Under the pieces are notes generated by a model that saw only the letters and a list, made by a program, of their open reading frames with translations, was not told the DNA's origin and made no database searches. The translations under genes and the position numbers were made by a program. 64,000 nucleotides of DNA. It comes from an uncultured Dokdonia sp. (lineage in GTDB: Bacteria; Bacteroidota; Bacteroidia; Flavobacteriales; Flavobacteriaceae). Of the stretch, positions 28,248-36,143 are shown in pieces. The first letter of the stretch is position 1. Each line of letters opens with the position of its first letter. The stretch spans positions 62,001 to 126,000 of the forward strand of contig NZ_CANLOB010000010.1 of the NCBI RefSeq assembly GCF_947492815.1, read 5' to 3'.

Positions 28248-28262
28248 CGCTTTCGCGAAAGC
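28248..28262. repeat. Dispersed palindrome upstream of the lipoprotein gene
   Basis: CGCTTTCGCGAAAGC, 12 nt before the TTG start of the lipoprotein. It occupies the place of a ribosome-binding region. Confidence 0.85.
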
Positions 28263-28273
28263 ATAAAAAAAAA

Positions 28274-28900
28274 TTGAATTCTAAAAAACAACATATCATC
28301 TTTATAAGTATTACATGTTTTGTATTACTATTGAGTTGTACTCAAAAAATTACTGATCCAAATATTATTTTATTTCAACATGAACTTGGAGAGGAGAATA
28401 TTGCAATGATTGACCTTTTAGTAGAGGAATTTGAAGATCATTTAGAGTCTCATTATCCAAAACTTAATACTAAAGAAGCGTATACACAATTCTTAAAAGA
28501 CATAAGTGATCAAGATACCAGTAATGACTCATTTTTAATTACATACCAATCTAAAGCATCACGAGAAAACTATAGAAAAAGCGCATTGTACAAAGACATT
28601 TATATTAAAGAACCATATCATCAAAAAATAGAAGGACTTGTTGAATTAAATCAACCGCCTCCAGATAAGAATAATCCAATCAATGAACCTGATAGTATAT
28701 GGCGCGTAAATAATATTGGTAAGTATATGCGAGCGTTATTTGCTATTGAAGGAGATAGCTTAGTACAAACGTATTTCCGAAGCAGAGAAAGTAGTGGACT
28801 TATGTCTACTACTCGATTTGCAAAAGGCATGCAATATTACAAACCAGACTTTGATAATTATATTCACAAGAGAATTGTCGTAATAGAAAATAGTTTTTAA
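28274..28900 (+). CDS. Lipoprotein of unknown function
   Basis: 208 residues. The only workable start is a TTG at 28274; from it a signal peptide runs to the lipobox LLLSC (about residue 22), while the next Met is far downstream, so the TTG is well supported. The mature part is helical and charged, with NNIGKYMRALFAIEGDS and a C-terminal DFDNYIHKRIVVIE. I have seen this pattern in other flavobacterial lipoproteins without a known role. It lies 32 nt before the large membrane protein gene. Confidence 0.65.
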   Translation: MNSKKQHIIFISITCFVLLLSCTQKITDPNIILFQHELGEENIAMIDLLVEEFEDHLESHYPKLNTKEAYTQFLKDISDQDTSNDSFLITYQSKASRENYRKSALYKDIYIKEPYHQKIEGLVELNQPPPDKNNPINEPDSIWRVNNIGKYMRALFAIEGDSLVQTYFRSRESSGLMSTTRFAKGMQYYKPDFDNYIHKRIVVIENSF

Positions 28901-28932
28901 ACTGATCACCAAAACACAAAACAAACACAACC

Positions 28933-30639
28933 ATGATAAAATCATATTGGCAAAAAGGAGGAAAACAAAAACGTATTGTGATTATCAGTGCGATTGTACT
29001 AATCTTGCTCTTATTTTTCTTACGAGATGATTATCAGCCCGCGTTATTATTTTTACGCAAGTATGTATTTATTATCTTGATCAGTATCCTATTCTTGTGG
29101 TTTATGTTGAGAAGATTTCGCGCAAGCGTACATATAGGAAAGCGCATTTTATATCTGGTTGGAATTGCTGCTTTCTTTGGCATCTTGTGGTTTGCAGGAT
29201 GGAAAACAGGTTTGTATCAATACATGCAAACATATAACGTTTACAACAATTTAAATCTTGTTGAAATACACGAACTCCCTTTAACACAAAATGAACGCAT
29301 CCAACCATACAATAACATTGTGACGATGGCGTATGAGTCTATTGGAGAAACACAAGAAGTGTCGCCTCCTCAATTGGTACGTATTGATACCATAAACCAA
29401 TGGACTATGGCAGTACAACCAGCTAAGGAATATATGTTCCAAAGAATGAATGATAATACCGAAGAACTTTTTACGGTAGAAAGCACCTCTCCGTTTCCGC
29501 GGTTTACAGATAAAAGTAGAGTGCCTGTTACTTTTTCTATTGGAGAATCTCTTGCTTTTAGTAGAAATACATACAATGCGGTAGTGCAACGTTTTAATTT
29601 CTTCCAATTATTTACACTAGAGCCTAGTCAGGTATATTACATGAAAAATGATGATGGGAAATGGGTTCAGGTAGTAAATCTCATCAAGTGGAAAGGTTTC
29701 TTCTTTCCGTATCCATCGTATGGAGGTGTGATGATTATTGAATCTGGAGAGCACACAGCTACAGATTATCTAGAGCGTATAACCATAGGAAAAGGCACCT
29801 ATGTGCCGCCATCAAAAACACAGGACTATCCATTTTTAACAAAGCAGAATACTTTAAGTGAAGAGGTATCTAGATTGCAAGCAAAGTCGCTTCAATTCTT
29901 AGGCGGATTTACCGATCCGTTACCTTGGAATATGGAAACAGCAGTTAAAATTCCAGATCTAAAAGATGATGAAAATCAACAACCTTTTGTCACTGATTTT
30001 AATTGGAGTGGAATGGAAACACAAGCCTATAGTGGTTTGTACCATTGGTTTGGATTAGAACCTATTGGAGAAGAGCGTACTAGTTTATCGTTTAGTGTAC
30101 TCATTCCTGGCGATGGAACAGACAAGCTATACTATTACAATCATGCGGCTAAAAAAGAAGGGCTCGCTGGAGTTTCTGCAATGCCTTTAAAAGTAGTAGA
30201 ATCTCGTAAAGAGTATGATTGGTCTGTAAATAAGCCTGTAGAGTTTAGACCTTTTGTAAAAGAAATCGCAGGACGTAAACGTATGTTTGTGATTAGTACC
30301 ATTGCTGCCAAAAGAGATGATAGCAAAAAATTTGATGGTGCTGCTACACCAGATCTGGCATTGATAGATATAGAATACCGAGATGTGATTTGGGTAGATG
30401 CAAAACATCCTTCGCAATGGGAAAGTACCATTATTGAACAACTAGGAGAAACTTGGAAAACTGATGAAGGTCTTACAGATGAAGATTTATATCCCAACAG
30501 AAATGAAATAGATTTCGAAGGTTCCAGAGACCTCTCTACTATTATAGAGGCTGCTCAGAATACTATTAAAGATAGTGTCGTAACAAAAATAGATTCTATA
30601 ATTACTGATCGTAAGGAAGTTGTAAAAGACTCTTTGTAA
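28933..30639 (+). CDS. Membrane-anchored protein with large periplasmic domain
   Basis: 568 residues. A basic N-terminus is followed by TMs at about 15-30, 42-59 and 70-90. The loop RRFRASVHIGKR between TM2 and TM3 is strongly positive, so the N-terminus is inside and the C-terminal 475 residues are outside. That domain is beta-rich (for example WNMETAVKIPDL, KGFFFPYPSYGGVMIIE) with Trp and Tyr clusters. The last 30 residues are helical and charged. I recognise no family. Topology and position make it the likely periplasmic end of the AAA cluster. Confidence 0.7.
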   Translation: MIKSYWQKGGKQKRIVIISAIVLILLLFFLRDDYQPALLFLRKYVFIILISILFLWFMLRRFRASVHIGKRILYLVGIAAFFGILWFAGWKTGLYQYMQTYNVYNNLNLVEIHELPLTQNERIQPYNNIVTMAYESIGETQEVSPPQLVRIDTINQWTMAVQPAKEYMFQRMNDNTEELFTVESTSPFPRFTDKSRVPVTFSIGESLAFSRNTYNAVVQRFNFFQLFTLEPSQVYYMKNDDGKWVQVVNLIKWKGFFFPYPSYGGVMIIESGEHTATDYLERITIGKGTYVPPSKTQDYPFLTKQNTLSEEVSRLQAKSLQFLGGFTDPLPWNMETAVKIPDLKDDENQQPFVTDFNWSGMETQAYSGLYHWFGLEPIGEERTSLSFSVLIPGDGTDKLYYYNHAAKKEGLAGVSAMPLKVVESRKEYDWSVNKPVEFRPFVKEIAGRKRMFVISTIAAKRDDSKKFDGAATPDLALIDIEYRDVIWVDAKHPSQWESTIIEQLGETWKTDEGLTDEDLYPNRNEIDFEGSRDLSTIIEAAQNTIKDSVVTKIDSIITDRKEVVKDSL

Positions 30640-30648
30640 TACCTATAG

Positions 30649-31311
30649 ATGAATGTTCCTAAAGCTATTTTAGCAACAGTTGTTTATATTATAGTTATAG
30701 AACTTTCTGGTTCATGGATTCACATTCCATCACTTACTAAAACTGAGAACTATCTTGATTATTATAACATCATTCAAGGTACTCTACAATTATTTATTAT
30801 TCTTATATTTTTATTTGGAATAAAAAGGTATTGTTTCAAAAATCTTATAAAAAAAACAAATTACATATGGTACCTACTTGCTTTTATTATGGGGAGTATT
30901 TTTGTTTTTATTCAAACCCCATTAAAATGGTTTTACAACTATTTATTTGACACAACGTATTATATTGATTATAGTTTTGATGGTATATCTAAATTTCATG
31001 ACATTAATTTAATTTCAATCATTTTAATAATCCCTATTGGAGAAGAATTATTTTTTAGAGGATATATTCAGAAGCGCTTACAGTTAAAGACGACAACTAG
31101 TATTTGTATTTTAGTAACTTCGATACTTTTCGCATTAATTCATGCTCCTTATTCAAATTTACTTTTAGAAGAATATTACCAAGATTGGCATTTATTTTAT
31201 TTAACTTTTTTTGGTGGTCTTCTCTCTGGAATATTATATTATAAATCAAAATCAATAGGACCTTCGATAATATTTCATATTTTTTGGAACTTAATGGTTA
31301 GTATCTTTTAA
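30649..31311 (+). CDS. CPBP-family intramembrane metalloprotease
   Basis: 220 residues with about six TMs. The three CPBP motifs are present: EE-x3-R at Glu132/Glu133/Arg137 (EELFFRGY), F-x3-H at Phe161 to His165 (FALIHAPYSN), and H-x3-N at His210 to Asn214 (FHIFWN). The family cleaves substrates within the membrane (Rce1-like CAAX proteases, bacteriocin-immunity proteins). It starts 9 nt after the large membrane protein, so it is likely in the same transcript. Substrate unknown. Confidence 0.85.
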   Translation: MNVPKAILATVVYIIVIELSGSWIHIPSLTKTENYLDYYNIIQGTLQLFIILIFLFGIKRYCFKNLIKKTNYIWYLLAFIMGSIFVFIQTPLKWFYNYLFDTTYYIDYSFDGISKFHDINLISIILIIPIGEELFFRGYIQKRLQLKTTTSICILVTSILFALIHAPYSNLLLEEYYQDWHLFYLTFFGGLLSGILYYKSKSIGPSIIFHIFWNLMVSIF

Positions 31312-31469
31312 AGAACATCTATGATTAACATTTACCCTTAAAGATATTTTTTCTATTTCCATCTGAATATTATTTACCAATTGATACACATAAAAAAACC
31401 ATAAGTTTTTTTCTACTCCAATTTATTTATAGTACTTTGTTCTTAATACACCACACAGAACAAACTAAA

Positions 31470-32468
31470 GTGAACTATTTACGTCTCATACGATTTCCTA
31501 ATCTAATAATAATCATTGCTACGCAATGTATTATTATGTTTGGCTTTTTCAAGCCTTACACTATTGAGCTAACGCTAAGTATATTAGGATTTATTTTCCT
31601 TGTGACAGCAACTACATTTATAGCGGCAGGTGGTTATATTATTAATGATATAATAGATGTAACCGCAGATAAGATCAACAAACCTAAGCGAAGAACTGTA
31701 GGAGTCTCTATAGATCCTAAAAGAGCGAAACTACTCTATTACTTGTTTACTTTCATAGGAATAGGTTTTGGATTTACACTTGCAGCCGTTTTAAGTACTC
31801 CATTGTATTTCCTCTTATTTGCAGGTACTGCATTTGGATTATATATGTATTCTAGATTTCTTAGAAAAATAGTGCTTGTGGGTAATGTATTAGTCAGTTT
31901 CACAATTGCTATTGCCATCGCTATCGTTCCTATATTTGAGTTACTACCTATAGATCCTGGATATGATGATGATCTTAAAAGACTGCTACTAGATATTATT
32001 TTAGATATCTCTATTGCTGCTTTTTTAATTAATCTTATCAGAGAGATTGTAAAAGATGTAGAAGATATTCAAGGGGATTATGTTGCTAGGTACCGCACAC
32101 TACCTATTATTCTTGGAGCACAAAGAACTGCTCGTATCGCTTCTGTATTAAGCCTAATTACACTCACACTTATTTCTTGGTATACGTTTACTTTTTTATA
32201 TGATCATAAAATAACTGTAGGCATTCTATTTTTTGGAGTCATTGCTCCTTTAGGGTATGTCGCTACACAGTTATGGGAAGCTAATAAAAAGAGCGAATTC
32301 ACAAGACTTTCCTTTATTCTAAAAATCATAATGCTTGTTGGCATTATCGCTATTCCATTAATATCATACACCCTCGAAAAATGCTGTCTAAACGATTACA
32401 ACATAGAAACATTATACTTGCTTCTGGATCCCCTCGTAGACAACTCTTTTTTAAAGAACTTGGCTTAG
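31470..32468 (+). CDS. UbiA-family prenyltransferase
   Basis: A GTG at 31470 gives the typical start NYLRLIRFPN; a TTG at 31437 would add 11 residues. Eight or nine TMs. The two prenyl-diphosphate/Mg2+ motifs are INDIIDVTADKINKP and REIVKDVEDIQGD. Flavobacterial members are named geranylgeranylglycerol-phosphate geranylgeranyltransferase, but the real substrate is not proven. The last 29 codons overlap the start of maf by 88 nt in another frame, much longer than usual; the native stop may have been lost. It usually directly follows kdsC in relatives. Confidence 0.82.
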   Translation: MNYLRLIRFPNLIIIIATQCIIMFGFFKPYTIELTLSILGFIFLVTATTFIAAGGYIINDIIDVTADKINKPKRRTVGVSIDPKRAKLLYYLFTFIGIGFGFTLAAVLSTPLYFLLFAGTAFGLYMYSRFLRKIVLVGNVLVSFTIAIAIAIVPIFELLPIDPGYDDDLKRLLLDIILDISIAAFLINLIREIVKDVEDIQGDYVARYRTLPIILGAQRTARIASVLSLITLTLISWYTFTFLYDHKITVGILFFGVIAPLGYVATQLWEANKKSEFTRLSFILKIIMLVGIIAIPLISYTLEKCCLNDYNIETLYLLLDPLVDNSFLKNLA

Positions 32469-32968
32469 ATTTTACGATTCAATTAAAGCCTATTGATGAA
32501 GTTTTCCCTACTCATTATAAAGGAACAGAAATCACAGATTATCTTGCACAATTAAAGGCGGCGGCTTTTAAAGATTTACAAGAAACTGATATTCTTATTA
32601 CTAGTGATACGATTGTTTGGCATCAAAATAAAGCACTTAACAAACCAGAAAACCGAAACCAAGCATTTGAGATGATTTCGAGTCTCTCTGGAAATACCCA
32701 TGAAGTAATGACTAGTGTTTGTTTTACTTCTCCAAGTAAACAAATCACTATCAATGATACAACTCAAGTGACTTTTAAAACACTGACAGAAGAAGAAATC
32801 AATCATTATATAGATAATTACCAACCCTATGATAAAGCTGGAGGATACGGTATACAAGAATGGTTTGGGTATATTGCTGTAACACGATTAGAAGGTTCTT
32901 ATTTTAATGTCATGGGATTACCTACCCATAAAGTTTATGAAACGTTAATACAGCTTGCCGACTCTTAA
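32381..32968 (+). CDS. maf: Maf-family nucleoside triphosphate pyrophosphatase
   Basis: 195 residues. Signature SGSPRRQLFFKELGLDF near 16-32, catalytic Asp in ITSDTIVWHQNKALNKP, and YDKAGGYGIQ near 152-161. Maf proteins hydrolyse non-canonical or canonical NTPs (house-cleaning) and were first tied to septum formation. The start overlaps the UbiA frame by 88 nt. A lipoprotein gene follows after 33 nt. Confidence 0.93.
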   Translation: MLSKRLQHRNIILASGSPRRQLFFKELGLDFTIQLKPIDEVFPTHYKGTEITDYLAQLKAAAFKDLQETDILITSDTIVWHQNKALNKPENRNQAFEMISSLSGNTHEVMTSVCFTSPSKQITINDTTQVTFKTLTEEEINHYIDNYQPYDKAGGYGIQEWFGYIAVTRLEGSYFNVMGLPTHKVYETLIQLADS

Positions 32969-33001
32969 GTTTTTAGTAATTTTAACTTAAAATTTTACGC
33001 T

Positions 33002-33961
33002 ATGTCATTTCCCAAAAAAGTATTTAAACTAGAACGCACTCTATTTTTTTTAATGGTAGCTGTTGCCCTTATAGCTCTTTTTGTTAATTGCAAAGGAAAT
33101 ACAGAGGCTTCTACGCCAGAAACAATGCCTATTGCAAATAGCACCCTAAATGTTACAAAAAACAGAAACATTACCCAAGAATTCAAAGACTATTGGTATG
33201 CTGGGAAAGCAGAGATTTCTTCGTATACATTAGAACAGGCACGTTATGGTGAAATGCGCGATGGTACCGCTGCTCTTATTTTTGTAACAGAAGATTTCTT
33301 ACCTGAAATACAAGTAAAAGCAGATAGACAAAATGATTCAAATGTACCTGTACTCAAAGTAAATGCCACTAAAAATTTTAATACAGGCATCTATCCATAC
33401 TCCGTAATGTCAAGTACATTTTATCCTGTTTTTGAAGAAAAACATGCAATCAAAGTATCTCAAAGTATGCAGGAATGGTGCGGACACCAATATGCACAAA
33501 TTAATAATAGAACACAGTTTGAAGTAAATTCGCATTCTTACTTTGAAGGAGAAGCTGATAAAAGCTTTACACTTGAAAAAGATATTTTAGAAAACGAATT
33601 ATGGGCACAATTACGCATAGATCCAAAAGCATTACCAACAGGTAATTTTAAAGCAATTCCTGATTTTTCGTTTACTCGTATGAAACATGTGCCTTTAAAA
33701 GCATATGATGCAAAAGGGACATTAACCGCTACTTCCTATACATTAGCATATCCTAAACTGAATCGTTCCTTAACCATTAACTTCTCATCGGCATTTCCAT
33801 ATACTATAGAAGGTTGGGAAGAAACATTTGTAGATGGTTATGGCGCGCGTGCGAAAGAACTCACTACTAAAGCTACTCGCATCAAAACCATCAAAAGCGC
33901 CTACTGGGGTAAAAACAGTAACGCAGATGCTGGTCTACGTACTGAACTTGGATTAGAGTAA
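33002..33961 (+). CDS. Maf-linked lipoprotein of unknown function
   Basis: 319 residues. After MSFPKKVFKLERT comes a signal segment with lipobox LFVNC at about residue 29. The mature part has a conserved-looking WYAGKAEISSYTLEQARYGE, ALIFVTEDFL, and SMQEWCGHQYAQ. I recall databases naming such proteins septum formation inhibitor Maf, probably only because of the neighbouring gene; no Maf signature is present. Its last 13 codons are the beginning of a 127-bp unit that is repeated three times downstream. Confidence 0.72.
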   Translation: MSFPKKVFKLERTLFFLMVAVALIALFVNCKGNTEASTPETMPIANSTLNVTKNRNITQEFKDYWYAGKAEISSYTLEQARYGEMRDGTAALIFVTEDFLPEIQVKADRQNDSNVPVLKVNATKNFNTGIYPYSVMSSTFYPVFEEKHAIKVSQSMQEWCGHQYAQINNRTQFEVNSHSYFEGEADKSFTLEKDILENELWAQLRIDPKALPTGNFKAIPDFSFTRMKHVPLKAYDAKGTLTATSYTLAYPKLNRSLTINFSSAFPYTIEGWEETFVDGYGARAKELTTKATRIKTIKSAYWGKNSNADAGLRTELGLE

Positions 33962-34290
33962 CTATTAACAAAGGGGTGGTTGTTTTGAGGTTTTTGTAAT
34001 TTTTCCCTTTACAAAAAATCAAAACTTTCCGTTCACGCTCTTCTACAAGGCAGATGCTAGTTTACGTACTGAACTTGGATTAGAGTAACTATTAACAAAG
34101 GGGGGGGTGTTTTGAGGTTTTTGTAATTTTTCCCTTTACAAAAAAATCAAAACTTTCCGTTCACGCTCTTCTATAATACAGATGCTGGTCTACGTACTGA
34201 ACTTGGATTAGAGTAACTATTAACAAAGGGGTGGTTGTTTTGAGGTTTTTGTAATTTTTCCCTTTACAAAAAAATCAAAACTTTCCGTTA
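33923..34290. repeat. Three tandem copies of a 127/128-bp unit
   Basis: Units at 33923-34049, 34050-34177 and 34178-34290 (last one truncated). Each holds the final 13 codons and stop of the lipoprotein gene (reading ADAG/SLRTELGLE) and then a hairpin: GTTTTGAGGTTTTTGTAA against TTTACAAAAAATCAAAAC. Only the first copy is attached to the gene. Copies differ at a few bases and in poly-A/poly-G lengths. It fills the gap to the next gene. Confidence 0.92.
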
Positions 34291-34298
34291 GATGAAAA

Positions 34299-35952
34299 TT
34301 ATATTTTTTCAAACCATACACCCATAATAGTAAATCCAATGATTTTATTTGTTTCATCCCTTACAAATTCAATAGGGCTTATAGGAATTTCTAATACATC
34401 TTTTGATAAAGACCCTATTTCATCTTTCCATGCGCCATTTCTATAATAGTAATAAAGCATTCCATTTTCTAATTGAAGTTTTCTACCAACCTGAAAGTCT
34501 TTACTAAAATAATGCCCTTCATATTCTTTCAATTCTTCTTGAGAATGCTCATAAAATGAAGTCTCTTTAAAAACCCAAGGCTTTTCATATTCAAAATCAT
34601 CATAGGTATACTGTTTCTTATTCCCAGAAAAACTAAATTCCACAAGAGCATCACCGTCTTCTCCAAACAAAAATTTATGATCTCCAAGTGGAATTAGTTC
34701 TGTAATTTCATCTCCATCTAAAGTCAGCACTTTTAATTCATTATTAATTACCTTAATTGAGTTTGCCTTTCGTTCTTCATCATGCTGATAAAACAAATAC
34801 GTCCCCTCATATCTCTTTAACTCTTCATTAGAAAGACGAACAGCTGCATTCATATTCTCATCTACATATTCCTCTTCCTTCTTTTTCACATATAAATCTA
34901 TAAGCTCAAAAAATCGTTCTTTAAAATCCCAATCAAATGTATTCTGAGTAGTAAAAAATGCAATATCTAATTCTGGGAAGTATAAATACTTTGAGACAAA
35001 ACCTAGTTTAATCATCCCATCAAAACCCATTGCTTCATAGCCATTATGAGTTTCAAACTCAACGCCCAATCCATAGTTAATACGCGTGCCATTATTCAGA
35101 ACCGCCTTTGTATGCATTTTATTCCATAATTCAACCGAGCCAATAGTAGCTTTTTTAAGGTTTTGATGCCATTTAAACATATCTCTTGGAGTTGTGATTA
35201 TCTGCCCATCACCAACATATCTCAAAAAGTAAAGATGCGTTTTATCAAAACCTTCTTCTGTCTCATTATAACCAATAGCTTTATTTTTTATAGTTTTTGA
35301 AGCAGCTATATCTATAAATGTACGCTCCATTCCTAGTGGTCTAAAAATACTTTCCTGTAAGTACTCACTATATGATTTTCTTGAAACTTTTTCGATAATA
35401 GAAGCTAAGTAAGACATAGTTAGCATTTGTATAATAGAAATAGTCACCTGGAGTAAAACGAAGTTCTTTTACCTTAGTAATAATATTTATAAGCTGTGGC
35501 TGGGAAATATAATCACTGTAAACAATATCCACTACTTCTAAATAATTATCAACTTCCTTTATGCCACTTGTTTGATTTAATAAATGTTCAATGGTTGGAT
35601 TCCCTTTTTTATATCTAGGGAGATTTTCAATGTATTTATAAACAGGATCTTTAATAGACAATTTCCCTTCTTGTTCTAATAATAGAATTGCAGCTGCTGT
35701 AAATTGTTTCCCAATAGAGCCTACATTAAAAACAGTCTCACTGGTTATAGAAGTATCATAATCAAGATGTGCAGTCCCATATTGTTTTTCTAAAATGATT
35801 GCATCTTCCTTAAAAACTGCAATAGAAAAACCAGGTTCATCTTCATGTACTTCATATAATCTATCAATCTTTGATGCTATATTTTGAGACATTACTGAAT
35901 CAGTACCTAATTGGATGAGTAGCGTCAAAGTGAAAACTAATATTTTATTCAT
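34299..35952 (-). pseudogene. Serine hydrolase (class C beta-lactamase-like), frameshifted
   Basis: Two overlapping frames encode one protein. 35368-35952 carries the signal peptide, the catalytic Ser-x-x-Lys (NVGSIGKQFTAA) and the Tyr-x-Asn (FYYTNANYVL). 34299-35447 continues from LASIIEKVSRKSYSEY through the rest of the beta-lactamase fold to a C-terminal domain. Restoring the frame needs removal of one base near 35406 (an extra A on the coding strand between CTT and GCT). The enzyme would be a periplasmic D-Ala-D-Ala peptidase or esterase type. It is either a recent pseudogene or a sequencing error; the rest of the coding sequence looks intact. Confidence 0.8.
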
Positions 35953-36110
35953 TTCTAATGTATTTTCTTAGAGACATCGTTTATTAAGAACTGTTACAAC
36001 AGTAACTCAAAATACAATTAATTCTCATTACTTAAGACGAATAGCTACAAGCCAATAATTCCTTTTTGTTAAAGAAAATGTAAAGGATTTCTGCTCGCAT
36101 CCATTTTGGT

Positions 36111-36118
36111 TATATTTG
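36111..36118 (+). promoter_or_regulatory. Possible -7 box of the PIG-L gene
   Basis: TATATTTG, a match to TAnnTTTG, 26 nt ahead of the ATG at 36144. A clear TTG at -33 is not seen. Confidence 0.35.
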
Positions 36119-36143
36119 AAAAGACTCAATACACCACAACATA

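Larger units (their letters stand above)
27847..28273. other. Repeat-rich intergenic region
   Basis: 427 bp. It contains a long GATTGTT array (27866-27904), a CCCCTCTAGAGAGGGG palindrome at about 27986-28001 followed by actaagaggtgtgtt, a second short GATTGTT array (28049-28065), TTTTCGCGAAAA at 28105-28116, and CGCTTTCGCGAAAGC at 28248-28262. I see no gene on either strand. Confidence 0.7.

Noticed and set aside
17672..31436. Classical genomic island or prophage
   Set aside because: No integrase, transposase, tRNA target or phage structural gene is visible, and I found no matching direct repeats at the borders.
33002..33961. Naming the maf-linked lipoprotein as a Maf septum inhibitor
   Set aside because: It has a lipobox and none of the Maf motifs; the true maf is the gene before it.
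33923..34290. 127-bp tandem units as CRISPR or attachment sites
   Set aside because: Units are contiguous without spacers and clearly derive from a gene end; no integrase is nearby.
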